Source of the DNA: Streptomyces sp. NBC_00483
GTDB lineage: Bacteria > Actinomycetota > Actinomycetes > Streptomycetales > Streptomycetaceae
Direction of reading: 5' to 3'
Length of the DNA: 64,000 nucleotides
Assembly: GCF_036013745.1 (NCBI RefSeq)
Contig: NZ_CP107880.1
Span: 7,626,001 to 7,690,000 of the forward strand
Shown: in pieces, positions 43,009 to 51,917 of the stretch
How positions within the stretch are numbered: the first letter of the stretch is position 1
Layout of the letters: each line of letters begins with the position of its first letter
Translations under genes and position numbers: made by a program
Notes under the pieces: generated by a model
Seen by the model: only the letters and a program-made list of their open reading frames with translations
What the model was told of the DNA's origin: nothing
Databases searched by the model: none

Positions 43009-43938
43009 ATGGCACACGGCCACCACCAGCACGAAGAGCACGGTCAGCACCAGCACGGTCAGCACGGCGGGCACGGTCAGCACGACCACACGGACATCGA
43101 CTGGGCCGACATGATCCCCATGCTGGAGCGCAACGCCTCCGTGTACGAGCCGCTCTACACGCAGGCCCTCGACTGGCTGCGCGCCTCCCGCCCCGTCGGC
43201 ACCGACACCGGCCTGATCGTCGACGCGGGCGCGGGCCCCGGGGCCGTCTCGCTGCACCTCGCCGAGGCCTTCCCCGAGGCCCGCGTCATCGCGGCCGACC
43301 CGGAGGAGAAGCTGCTCGCCCGCGCCACGGAACGGTTCGCGCAGCAGGGGATCGCCGACCGTACGAGCACGCTGCGCGTCGAACTCCCGGACGCCATCGA
43401 CGAGTTGCCGCACGCCGACCTCATCTGGGCCGCCCGCTCCCTGCACCACGTGGGCGACCAGCGGGCCGCGGTCTCCGCGCTCGCGGGGCGGCTCGCGCCC
43501 GGCGGCACCCTCGCGCTCGTCGAGGGCGGACTGCCGCAGCGCTGCCTGCCGCGCGACTTCGGCCTCGGCAAGCCCGGCCTGCAGGCGCGGGCCGACGCCA
43601 TCGAGGAGGAGTGGTTCGGCGACATGCGCGCGAAGCTCCCCGGCGCCAAGCAGGACACGGAGAATTGGACGGAGCTGCTGACCGACGCGGGACTGACGAA
43701 CGCCGTCAGCCGCACCTTCCTGCTCGACCTGCCCGCGCCGCTGTCGGGCGAGGCCCGCGAGACCGTCATCGACCTGTGGAAGCGCCGTCTGGATGTCTTC
43801 GCCGAGGCGCTCCCGGCCGAGGACATCGCCACGATGGAGCGGCTGATGGACCCGAAGGACCCGCAGGGCCTGTACCGCCGCGACGACCTCTTCCTGCTGA
43901 CCGCGCACACCGTGCACACGGCGGTCAAGGAGGCCTGA
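43009..43938 (+). CDS. SAM-dependent methyltransferase with a His-rich N-terminus
   Basis: 309 residues from ATG 43009. Residues 2-27 are dominated by His, Gln, Gly and Glu, with about 11 His in 26 positions, resembling metal-storage tails. The class I methyltransferase fold follows: motif I VDAGAGPGAVSLHLA (about 70), the acidic end of strand two VIAADPEEKLL, and LIWAARSLHHVGD. Substrate not deducible. The His tract suggests binding of Ni, Co, Zn or Cu, or a sensor role. No metal transporter is adjacent. Confidence 0.78.
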   Translation: MAHGHHQHEEHGQHQHGQHGGHGQHDHTDIDWADMIPMLERNASVYEPLYTQALDWLRASRPVGTDTGLIVDAGAGPGAVSLHLAEAFPEARVIAADPEEKLLARATERFAQQGIADRTSTLRVELPDAIDELPHADLIWAARSLHHVGDQRAAVSALAGRLAPGGTLALVEGGLPQRCLPRDFGLGKPGLQARADAIEEEWFGDMRAKLPGAKQDTENWTELLTDAGLTNAVSRTFLLDLPAPLSGEARETVIDLWKRRLDVFAEALPAEDIATMERLMDPKDPQGLYRRDDLFLLTAHTVHTAVKEA

Positions 43939-43954
43939 GCCAGTCCTGGCATGG

Positions 43955-43985
43955 GAAAGGGGGCCCCCGGTCGGGGCCCCCTTTC
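43955..43985. terminator. Strong bidirectional terminator
   Basis: GAAAGGGGGCCCC (43955-43967) and GGGGCCCCCTTTC (43973-43985): 13-bp perfect stem, 5-base loop, between convergent genes. Confidence 0.88.
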
Positions 43986-44006
43986 ACGTACGAGTACGCC
44001 TACGCG

Positions 44007-44840
44007 TCACGCCACGTCGAACGTCGCCGGGTCCGGGCCGAGCCGCCGGTCCTCGTTGAGCGCGGAGATCGCGCCGAGGTCCTCGGTGTCGAGCTCGAAG
44101 CTGAACACGTCGATGTTCTCCTTGATCCGCGACGGCGTCACGGACTTCGGGATCACCACGTTGCCCAGCTGGACGTGCCAGCGCAGCACGACCTGCGCGG
44201 GCGTACGGCCGTGCTTCTGCGCGATCGCGACGATGGCCGGGACCTCCAGGAGGCCCTTGCCCTGGCCGAGCGGCGACCAGGCCTCGGTCGCGATGCCCAG
44301 CTCCGCGTGCTTCTCGCGGGAGGCGCGCTGCTGCAGCTGCGGGTGCAGCTCGATCTGGTTGACGGCCGGGATCACGGAGGTCTCGGCGGTCAGCTGGTCC
44401 AGGTGCTCCGGCAGGAAGTTGGAGACGCCGATGGACTTGGCGCGCCCGTCGGCGTGGATCTTCTCGAAGGCCTTGTACGTGTCCACGGCCAGGCCCTTGG
44501 ACGGCAGCGGCCAGTGGATCAGGTACAGGTCGACGTAGTCGAGACCCAGCTTCTCCAGGGAGGTGTCGAAGGCGCGCAGCGTGGAGTCGTAGCCCTGGTC
44601 GGCGTTCCACAGCTTCGTCGTGACGAACAGCTCCTCGCGGGGGACGCCGGACTTGGCGATGGCCTTGCCGGTGCCCTCCTCGTTGCCGTAGATCGCGGCG
44701 GTGTCGATGCTGCGGTACCCGGCCTCCAGCGCCGTCGTGACGGCCGTCTGGGCCTCGTCGTCCGGCACCTGCCACACGCCGAAGCCGAGCTGGGGCATCT
44801 CGACGCCGTTGTTCAGGATGATCGGGGGAACCTTGCTCAC
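44007..44840 (-). CDS. Aldo/keto reductase
   Basis: 277 residues from GTG 44840, AAAGGA about 9 bases upstream. The AKR catalytic tetrad is visible: Asp and Tyr in SIDTAAIYGNE, Lys in VTTKLW and His in YLIHWP. NADPH-binding VIPKSVTPSRIKENIDVF is at the C-terminus. It is close to the AKR5 group (2,5-diketo-gluconate reductase type), but such enzymes are promiscuous carbonyl reductases and no substrate is inferred from neighbours. Confidence 0.9.
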   Translation of the reverse strand: MSKVPPIILNNGVEMPQLGFGVWQVPDDEAQTAVTTALEAGYRSIDTAAIYGNEEGTGKAIAKSGVPREELFVTTKLWNADQGYDSTLRAFDTSLEKLGLDYVDLYLIHWPLPSKGLAVDTYKAFEKIHADGRAKSIGVSNFLPEHLDQLTAETSVIPAVNQIELHPQLQQRASREKHAELGIATEAWSPLGQGKGLLEVPAIVAIAQKHGRTPAQVVLRWHVQLGNVVIPKSVTPSRIKENIDVFSFELDTEDLGAISALNEDRRLGPDPATFDVA

Positions 44841-44952
44841 GAGGTGTCGATCCTTTTTCGTCCGGTGATGGGTGGCACTGCACAATGCGGTACCCCCATG
44901 GTCAACGATCACGGGCGTACGCGCATTCCTGTGGGTGACACCAGCATGACAG

Positions 44953-45693
44953 TCAGGTATGAGAGCTTTGCGCCGGGGGCTGTGACCCCAGGTACGCCTC
45001 GCGTACCCGTGTGTCCGCCCGAATCACCTCAGGAGTCCCCTCGGCGAGCACGGATCCCAGGTCGAGCACCACGACCCGGGAGCACAGCTCCATCACGAAG
45101 GCCACGTTGTGCTCGACGAGCAGCACCGCGCAGCCGTCCCCGGCGAGGCGTCGCACCGTCGCCGCGAGCAGCTCGCGCTCCTGGGCCGTCATGCCGGACG
45201 CGGGCTCGTCGAGCAGCAGCACGCGCGGCCGGTCGGCGGCCGCCCGCGCCAGCTCCAGCATCCGGGCCCGGCCGACCGGCAGCGTTCCCGCGTACGTACC
45301 GGAGAGGCCGTCGAGGCCGCAGTCGCGCAGCAGGCCGTGGGAGCGGTCCGGATCGGCGCCGCCGCGCCGCCACTCCTGCGCGACCAGCAGGTTGTCGGCG
45401 ACCGTGAGCTGCCCGAACAGCTGCTGGCGCTGGAACGTGCGGCGCATTCCGTGGCGTGCCCGCCAGACGGGGGAGCGGCGGGTGATGTCCGCGCCGTCGA
45501 GCAGCACCCGGCCCGCGTCGGGCCGTCGGATCCCGGAGACGACGTCGAAGAGCGTCGTCTTGCCCGCGCCGTTCGGCCCGATGAGCCCGCACACCTCGCC
45601 GGCCGTGAGGCGCAGGTCCACCCCGCCGAGGGCCCGTACGCCGCCGAAGCGCACGCCGACGTCCTCGGCCTCCAGTACGTAGGTGTCGCTCAT
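44953..45693 (-). CDS. Liv-type ABC transporter ATPase
   Basis: 246 residues: Walker A GLIGPNGAGKTTLF, signature region LPVGRARMLELARAAADRP in place of the canonical LSGGQ, Walker B VLLLDEPASGM and switch His in LLVEHNVAFVMEL. It belongs to the LivG class of branched-chain-amino-acid-type importers. Its ATG overlaps the stop of the upstream fusion gene (ATGA). The weak signature motif (LPVG for LSGG) is common in this class. Confidence 0.9.
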   Translation of the reverse strand: MSDTYVLEAEDVGVRFGGVRALGGVDLRLTAGEVCGLIGPNGAGKTTLFDVVSGIRRPDAGRVLLDGADITRRSPVWRARHGMRRTFQRQQLFGQLTVADNLLVAQEWRRGGADPDRSHGLLRDCGLDGLSGTYAGTLPVGRARMLELARAAADRPRVLLLDEPASGMTAQERELLAATVRRLAGDGCAVLLVEHNVAFVMELCSRVVVLDLGSVLAEGTPEVIRADTRVREAYLGSQPPAQSSHT

Positions 45694-48359
45694 GACCGGG
45701 CCTCCTCGGTGCTGGTCGCCGCGATGCCGAGGTAGGCCTCCGTGAGCCGTTCGGCCTCCACCTTCTCGCGCGGCCCGCACCACGTGACGCGGCCCTGCGC
45801 GAGGTACGCCACGGTGTCCGCGACGCCGAGGATCTCGGATGCCTTCTCCTCGACGAGCAGCAGCCCGGTTCCCGCGTCGCGGAGTTCGGCGAGCAGCCGG
45901 TACACCTCGTCGGCGACGCGCGGCGCGAGGCCGAGCGAGGGCTCGTCGGCGATGAGGACGCGGGGCGGGCGATGCAGCAGCGCGGCCAGCGCCAGGAGCT
46001 GCTGTTCGCCGCCGGAGAGCGAACCCGCGGTGACGTCGCGCCGTGCGGCGAGCCCGGTGAACCGCTCGTACACCGCCAACCGGTCTTTGGCGTCCGGGAG
46101 TTGGAGCGCAAGGTTCTCGTCGACCGTGAGGGACGGGAAGATGCCGCGCCCCTCCGGCGCGAGCACCACCCCGGCCCGCGCCCGGCGGACCGCGCCTTGC
46201 CGGCCCGCCGGGTCCCCGGCGACGTACACCTCGCCCTGGAGCGGTGTCATGAGGCCGGCCGCGACCTTGCAGGTCGTCGACTTTCCGGCGCCGTTGGGGC
46301 CGAGGAGCGCCACGATCTCGCCGGGGCGGACGGTGAGATCGACGCCCTGGAGGACGCGGGCGCCGTCGTATCCGGCCTGTACGCCCGCGAGTTGGAGCGT
46401 GGCATCGGGGTCGGGCGCCGAAGCCGGTGCGTCGTCGACGACCTGCGTCGTGGCGGTCTTCCGGCGGTGGCGGCGGGCCGGGATCGCCGCGCAGTAGCCG
46501 TCCGGATCGTTGGCGAGCGCGAGGCCCGCGAGGCCGAAGAGGATCACCGGGAGCTGCACCGACTCGGTCAGGTAGTCGCTGATGAGATGCGGGACGACAG
46601 CGAACGTCAGCCCCGCGATCACCGCGAACTGCGGCCGCCGCACACCCGCCGCGACCACCACCGCGAGCCAGATCAGCCCGGTCATCGCCGTGAAGTCGGT
46701 CGCGGTGATACGGGTGTTGTACGACGCGTACATCACGCCGCCGAACCCGGCGAGCCCCGCCGAGATCGTGAACAGCAGCAGCTTCGTACGGATCACGGAG
46801 ACCCCGGACGCCATCGCCGCGGCCGGCGCCGAGCGCACGGCGAGCATGGCCCGCCCGGCCCGCGAGTTCCGTAGCGCGCTCAGTCCGGCCACGGCCGCCG
46901 TGCACAGGACGACCATGGCCACGCCCATCGCCCGGTCGTCGCCGAGGTCGACGGGGCCCGCGACGGCGCGCGGGATCTCCCAGCCGGTGTCGCCGTTCCT
47001 CAACCAGCCGAGCTGGAACAGGACTTGGTCCGCGAGGAAGGCGAGCGCGAGCGTGGCGAGGGCCAGCGAGCGGCCGCCGAGCCGCAGCGCGGGCAGCGCC
47101 ACGAGCGCGCCGAGCATCGCGGCCGCGCACGTCCCGGCCAGCGCCGCCCAGATGAACGGCACACCGTGGCTCATCAGCAGTCCCGTGACGAGCGCCGCGC
47201 CCGTCACGAACGCGGCCTGCGCGAGCGACACCATCGCGCCGAGCCCGGTGACGACGGTGAAGGACAGGAACACGAGGGAGATCGCGAGCCCTTGGGCGAG
47301 GATCCCGCTCCAGAACGGCGTCGTCACCGTGTAGAAGGCGACCGCCATCAGCACGGCGGCTGTTGCCCACGGTCCCCAACGCCGCGCCCACGACCGCCCC
47401 GCCAGATAGTCCACCGGTGGCGCGTCGCTCGCCACCGTGCCCGCCGTGCGCTGCCGCCGCGTGAGCAGCAGAAGCCCGGCGAACAGGATCAGGAACGGGA
47501 CCGCCGTACGGAACCCGGTGATCTTCTCGGCGAACGTGGCGTACCCCGCGACCAGGTTCTGGAGCACCCCGAGCCCGAGCCCGCCCGCGAAGGCCAGCGG
47601 GATCGACATGAAGCGGCCGAGCACGGCGGCCGTCGCCGACACGAACAGGAACAGCGTGAAGTCGTGCGAGGAGAGCCCGAGCAGGGGAGTGGCCAGCACA
47701 CCGGCCAGGCCCGCGAGTACCGAGGACAGCATCCACGCCACCGACGAGAGCCGGTCCGCGCTGATCCCGCGCAGCTCGACGAGCGAACGGTTGTCGACGG
47801 CCGCCCGCAGCTTGAGCCCAAGTGCCGTGTGGCGCAGCAGAATCCACAGCCCGAGCGCGACGACAGCGGTCGTCACCCACGTGATCAGCTGATCGGAGTC
47901 GATGCCGACGCCGTCCATCAACTGCCAGTTCTTCGCCGGACTCGGCCCGACCCCGGGAAGACCGAACTGGTTCTCCGCAGGCTTGACCGGAGCCCCCGCG
48001 TCCTCCAACAGCTCGACGATCCACAGCCCCAGCGCGGGCAGCGCGACGAGCAGCCCGATCGTCGCCACGATCTGCGCGGTCTCGCCGACCCGCGCCAGTT
48101 TTCGGAACATCATGCGGTCAAGTCCCCAGCCCAGCAGGGGAGCCACGACGAGGACGAGCAGCAGCGCCGTCGGCACGGCGGGCCAGCCGAAGCCGGAGTG
48201 CAGCTCGTAGAAGGCGAGCGCGCAGAGGTAAGCGGTCGCGCCGTGCGCGAAGTTGAAGAGACCGGAGGCCGAGTAGGAGAGCACGAGCCCCGTGGCGAGC
48301 AGCGCGTACAGCGCACCCGACACGAGCCCGCTCAGCACGAAGGCAAGAAGATCCGTCAC
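45690..48359 (-). CDS. Fused LivH-LivM-LivF: two permease domains plus ATPase
   Basis: 889 residues in one frame. Residues 1-300 are a LivH-like permease (LSGLVSGALYALLATGLVLS; LGLKLRAAVDNRSLVELRGI with the EAA-like loop). About 330-610 are a LivM-like permease (FTVVTGLGAMVSLAQAAFVT; AMLAVRSAPAAAMASGVSVI). About 650-885 are a LivF-like ATPase (LLGPNGAGKSTTCK, GSLSGGEQQLLAL, VLIADEPSLGLAPRV). In most genomes these are three genes. With the LivG gene and the binding protein it forms a complete importer; the substrate may be an amino acid, amide or urea-like compound. Confidence 0.9.
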   Translation of the reverse strand: MTDLLAFVLSGLVSGALYALLATGLVLSYSASGLFNFAHGATAYLCALAFYELHSGFGWPAVPTALLLVLVVAPLLGWGLDRMMFRKLARVGETAQIVATIGLLVALPALGLWIVELLEDAGAPVKPAENQFGLPGVGPSPAKNWQLMDGVGIDSDQLITWVTTAVVALGLWILLRHTALGLKLRAAVDNRSLVELRGISADRLSSVAWMLSSVLAGLAGVLATPLLGLSSHDFTLFLFVSATAAVLGRFMSIPLAFAGGLGLGVLQNLVAGYATFAEKITGFRTAVPFLILFAGLLLLTRRQRTAGTVASDAPPVDYLAGRSWARRWGPWATAAVLMAVAFYTVTTPFWSGILAQGLAISLVFLSFTVVTGLGAMVSLAQAAFVTGAALVTGLLMSHGVPFIWAALAGTCAAAMLGALVALPALRLGGRSLALATLALAFLADQVLFQLGWLRNGDTGWEIPRAVAGPVDLGDDRAMGVAMVVLCTAAVAGLSALRNSRAGRAMLAVRSAPAAAMASGVSVIRTKLLLFTISAGLAGFGGVMYASYNTRITATDFTAMTGLIWLAVVVAAGVRRPQFAVIAGLTFAVVPHLISDYLTESVQLPVILFGLAGLALANDPDGYCAAIPARRHRRKTATTQVVDDAPASAPDPDATLQLAGVQAGYDGARVLQGVDLTVRPGEIVALLGPNGAGKSTTCKVAAGLMTPLQGEVYVAGDPAGRQGAVRRARAGVVLAPEGRGIFPSLTVDENLALQLPDAKDRLAVYERFTGLAARRDVTAGSLSGGEQQLLALAALLHRPPRVLIADEPSLGLAPRVADEVYRLLAELRDAGTGLLLVEEKASEILGVADTVAYLAQGRVTWCGPREKVEAERLTEAYLGIAATSTEEARS

Positions 48360-48381
48360 GTGAACAGCCCTTCTCTCAGGC

Positions 48382-49644
48382 CTACTTGAAGGGGATCGGC
48401 GGATAGCACTTGAACGCGGACGACACCCGGTACGCCCCGTCCTTGAGCTGCGCGAGCGCCCCGCAGCCGAACGACTCGGTGCGCCCGCGCGGCAGCGCCC
48501 GGTCGCCGACGAGCGTGCCGGTGTCGGAGAAGCCGTTCGCCGCCTTCTGGAACGACGCGACCGTCAGGTCCTTGCCCGCCTTCTTCGCGATGGAGAGGAA
48601 CAGGTCGGCGCTCATGTAGCCCGTCATCATGTGCATGTTGAGGGGGATCTCCTTGCCCCCGGACGCCTTCTTGATGTCGGCCTTGAACTGCTTCATCTCG
48701 GGCGTGTGAGCCTCGAACGGCTCGAAGGACAGCAGCACGTGCACCCCGTCGAGCGCCTGCTTCGTCGCCTTCTTGGCGAGAAGCCCGGGGTCGTAGTCCG
48801 TCGGGTCGGTGAGCACGCCCTTGTACCCGGTGCGCTTGACCGCCGTGAACAGGCCGATGTTGTACGGCGTCTGCATCACGGAGACGACCACGTCCGGCGC
48901 CTTCCCGCCGTCGCTGCGCAGCAGTTCCTTCGTGTAGGCCGACCAGTCGCTCGGCACCGCGGTCGCCGGCACGGTCGCCTTCGCGTACGAGACCTTGTAG
49001 CCGGCCGACTTGAAGGACTGCTTGTACGTGCGGATGGCGAAGGTACCCGCGTCGTTGTCGTTGGCGAGGATCGCGACGGTCTTCCCCTGCGCCCCGCCCG
49101 TGACCTTCTTCAGACCCTCCGGCCAGGTCTGCGAGATGGTGCCGCCCGGCATCGGCACCATGCAGCCGCCGTAGCCGTAGATGTACGTCGGTCCGCAGAA
49201 CGAGGGGAGCGTGCCCCAGCCGAACGTCGGCACCTTCTGCTTCTGCAGGAAGTCCGCGCCGGAGAACGTCACCGAACTCATCGGCGAGATCGCGAACACC
49301 TTGTCCTGCTGCACGAGTTTGCGGGCCGCCGCGAGGTTCTTCGCCGGGTCCTGGCCGTCGTCCTCCGCGCCCAGGTAGTCGATCGTGCGGCCGCTCACGC
49401 CGCCCTCGGCGTTGGCCCGGTCGAAGCGGGCCTTCGCGCCGAGGTCGGTGTCCTTCTTGCTGTAGCCGCTCGACGTCGTCATGGAGACGATGCCGCCCAC
49501 CTTGATGCTGTCGTCGGTCACACCTCGGACCGAACTCCCCTGCCCACCGGCGGAGTTGTTCCCGCTGTTGGCCGTGGAGTTGCAGGCGGTGGCGAGCAGG
49601 AGTGCCGCCACGGTGGCGGTGATGGCGCGGATCGGTCGCGACAC
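48382..49644 (-). CDS. Periplasmic-type substrate-binding lipoprotein (LivK family)
   Basis: 420 residues. Signal with lipobox ALLLATACNST, so Cys21 is lipid-anchored on the outer face of the membrane. The type I periplasmic binding fold (GGIVSMTTSSGYSKKDTDLG, GKTVAILANDNDAG, DLFLSIAKKAGKDLTVASFQ) matches leucine/amide-binding proteins. Four Cys in the FCGPTYIYGYGGC and FGCGAL ... FKCYPP parts may form disulfides. It delivers the ligand to the fused permease; first gene of the operon, behind a palindromic operator. Confidence 0.9.
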   Translation of the reverse strand: MSRPIRAITATVAALLLATACNSTANSGNNSAGGQGSSVRGVTDDSIKVGGIVSMTTSSGYSKKDTDLGAKARFDRANAEGGVSGRTIDYLGAEDDGQDPAKNLAAARKLVQQDKVFAISPMSSVTFSGADFLQKQKVPTFGWGTLPSFCGPTYIYGYGGCMVPMPGGTISQTWPEGLKKVTGGAQGKTVAILANDNDAGTFAIRTYKQSFKSAGYKVSYAKATVPATAVPSDWSAYTKELLRSDGGKAPDVVVSVMQTPYNIGLFTAVKRTGYKGVLTDPTDYDPGLLAKKATKQALDGVHVLLSFEPFEAHTPEMKQFKADIKKASGGKEIPLNMHMMTGYMSADLFLSIAKKAGKDLTVASFQKAANGFSDTGTLVGDRALPRGRTESFGCGALAQLKDGAYRVSSAFKCYPPIPFK

Positions 49645-49705
49645 GGTCGGTCCCCCTCCGTCGGAGTGAGGGTGATTCTGTGTCCGACCTGATGAACCGT
49701 CAATA

Positions 49706-49719
49706 ACTGACGCGTCAGT
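49706..49719. promoter_or_regulatory. TetR-type palindrome upstream of the Liv operon
   Basis: ACTGACGCGTCAGT, a perfect 14-bp palindrome 62 bp before the binding-protein start. Half-sites recur as CGTCAGTTA at 49731 and CCGTCAATAA at 49698. No TetR gene is adjacent. Confidence 0.55.
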
Positions 49720-49776
49720 AATTGATGACCCGTCAGTTACCGGCGGCCGCTCGATCGCCGCGGGAGCTTAAGTGGG

Positions 49777-51606
49777 CTACAGCGTCCCGTACAGCGCGTC
49801 GACCTCCGCCGAGTACGCCTGCTCGATCGCCTTGCGCTTCAGCTTCAGGGACGGCGTGAGCAGCCCGTGCTCCTCGGTGAACTGGTGCGCGAGGATCCGG
49901 AACGTACGGATCGACTCGGCCTGCGAGACCAGCGTGTTGGCGGCCACCACCGCGCGCCGCACCTCCGTCTCCAGGTCCGGATCGCGCACCAGGTCCGCCG
50001 GGGACATCGACTGCTTGCCGCGCATGCCGAGCCAGTGGTCGACGGCCTCCGTGTCGAGGGTGACGAGCGCCGCGATGTACGGGCGGTCGTTGCCGACGAC
50101 CAGGCACTGCGCGATCAGCGGGTGGTCGCGCACCCGCTCCTCCAGCTGCTGCGGCGAGACGCTCTTGCCGCCGGAGGTCACGAGGATCTCCTTCTTGCGG
50201 CCCGTGATGGTGAGGTAGCCGTCCTCGTCGAGGGAGCCAAGGTCACCCGTGGCGAGCCAGCCGTCGTACAGGGAGGAGTCGGTGGCCTTCGGGTCGTTGA
50301 GGTAACCCTGGAAGATGTTGCCGCCGTAGACCCACACCTCGCCGTCGTCGGCTATGTGCACGCTGGAGCCGGGTATCGCCTGGCCGACCGTGCCGTAGCG
50401 GGTCTGCTCCGGCGGGTTCGCGGTCGCGGCGGCCGTCGACTCGGTGAGGCCGTAGCCCTCGTAGATCGTGACGCCCGCACCCGCGAAGAACAGGCCGAGC
50501 CGCCGGTCCATGCCACTGCCACCGGACATCGCGTGCCGGACCCGGCCGCCCAGCGCCGCGCGCACCTTGGAGTAGACGAGCTTCTCGAAGACCGAGTGCT
50601 GCATGCGCAGCGAGGCGGAGGGTCCTGGACCCGTGCCGAATGCTTTCGCCTCCTGCGCGTCCGCGTACTTCACGGCGCACTCGATGGCCTTTTCGAACGG
50701 TCCCGACTTGCCCTCGTTCTCGGCCTTCCTGCGGGCCGCGTTGAACACCTTCTCGAAGATGTACGGCACGGCGAGGATGAACGTCGGCTGGAACGACTGA
50801 AGGTCGGGCATGAGCGCGGACGCGCGCAGCTCCGGCTGGTGGGCCAGCTTCACGCCGCCGCGGATCGTCGCGATCTCCACCATCCGCCCGAAGACATGGG
50901 CGAGCGGCAGGAAGAGCAGCGTCGACGGGGTGCGGTCGCGCTTGGAGGAGAACACCGGCTCCCAGCGCGTGATCATCGTGTCGGCCTCGTACATGAAGTT
51001 GCCGTGCGAGATCACGCAGCCCTTGGGCCGGCCCGTGGTGCCGGAGGTGTAGATGATCGTGGCCGTCGACTCGGGGGTGATCGCGCGGCGGTGCCTGTGC
51101 ACCGTCTCGTCGTCGATGTGGGTGCCGGACGCGGTGATCTCGTCGGCGGCACCGCCGTCGAGCTGCCACAGGCGGTGCAGATGGGGCAGCCGCCCGATGA
51201 CCGTGGCGACGGTCATCGCGTGGTCCTCGTGCTCCACGATCGCCGCCGACACCTCGGCGTCGTACAGCATCCAGAAGACCTGCTCGGCCGAGGACGTCGG
51301 GTAGATGGGGACGACCTGGGCGCCGATGGTCCACAGCGCGAAGTCGAACAGCGTCCACTCGTAACGGGTGCGCGACATGATCGCGACCCGGTCGCCGAAC
51401 CGGATGCCCTGCGCGAGCAGCCCCTTGGCAAGGGCCATCACCTCGTCGCAGAACTGGGCAGACGTGACGTCCTGCCACTTGTCGTGCCGGTCCTTACGGG
51501 CCAGGGCTATATGCCCCGGTGTGTCCAGGGCATGGTCGAACACGGCGTCGGCCAGGCCGCCGACGAGCGGCGCCGACGCCACAGGGGGGTTGGTGAACTC
51601 ACGCAA
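49777..51606 (-). CDS. Long-chain fatty acid-CoA ligase (FadD family)
   Basis: 609 residues. TTG 51606 is chosen because AAGGAG lies 5 bases upstream; no ATG nearby has such a site. AMP-binding signatures: TIIYTSGTTGRPKG (P-loop), YEGYGLTESTA and LATGDLGSLDEDGYLTITGR followed by the KEILVTSGGKSVSP lysine region. It activates fatty acids to acyl-CoA through an acyl-AMP. The length and the EHED... insert fit the eukaryote-like FadD15 type. It lies upstream of the Liv operon on the same strand, 132 bp apart with a palindrome between them. Confidence 0.92.
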   Translation of the reverse strand: MREFTNPPVASAPLVGGLADAVFDHALDTPGHIALARKDRHDKWQDVTSAQFCDEVMALAKGLLAQGIRFGDRVAIMSRTRYEWTLFDFALWTIGAQVVPIYPTSSAEQVFWMLYDAEVSAAIVEHEDHAMTVATVIGRLPHLHRLWQLDGGAADEITASGTHIDDETVHRHRRAITPESTATIIYTSGTTGRPKGCVISHGNFMYEADTMITRWEPVFSSKRDRTPSTLLFLPLAHVFGRMVEIATIRGGVKLAHQPELRASALMPDLQSFQPTFILAVPYIFEKVFNAARRKAENEGKSGPFEKAIECAVKYADAQEAKAFGTGPGPSASLRMQHSVFEKLVYSKVRAALGGRVRHAMSGGSGMDRRLGLFFAGAGVTIYEGYGLTESTAAATANPPEQTRYGTVGQAIPGSSVHIADDGEVWVYGGNIFQGYLNDPKATDSSLYDGWLATGDLGSLDEDGYLTITGRKKEILVTSGGKSVSPQQLEERVRDHPLIAQCLVVGNDRPYIAALVTLDTEAVDHWLGMRGKQSMSPADLVRDPDLETEVRRAVVAANTLVSQAESIRTFRILAHQFTEEHGLLTPSLKLKRKAIEQAYSAEVDALYGTL

Positions 51607-51917
51607 AGTTGCTCCTTGTGGCGCTCCGCACAGCGTCGGTGACGGTACCCGACCTCGGGCCCTGGCGGGAGTGCCTGCAACGAGCAGAAGGTGCGCGGAA
51701 TTTGCACAGGTCAGACGTTTATAACGGGCCACATCGGGTGGAGCTGGGCAGAATACTTACGCCACAGTAAGTTTCGGGAGCGTAATCTCCCGGCCCTCTT
51801 CACGGGCCTCCATTGGATCTATGCAAAGAGGTCACCGTCGACCGGCGTCCGAGTTTTTAGACGGAGTAGTCGGTTCCGGGGACGGTACCACTGCGACCAG
51901 CACGCACTCCGATGCGC
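51607..51917. other. Intergenic region with fadD control sequences
   Basis: 311 bases without a gene. It holds the ribosome site for TTG 51606, the inverted repeat at 51755-51772, and a repeated GCACTCCGATGC word near 51904 and 51923. Confidence 0.5.
51755..51772. promoter_or_regulatory. Inverted repeat upstream of fadD
   Basis: ACTTAC-GCCACA-GTAAGT, perfect 6-bp arms about 150 bp before the fadD start. Reverse reading gives ACTTACTGTGGCGTAAGT, a TetR-type operator layout. Confidence 0.5.
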
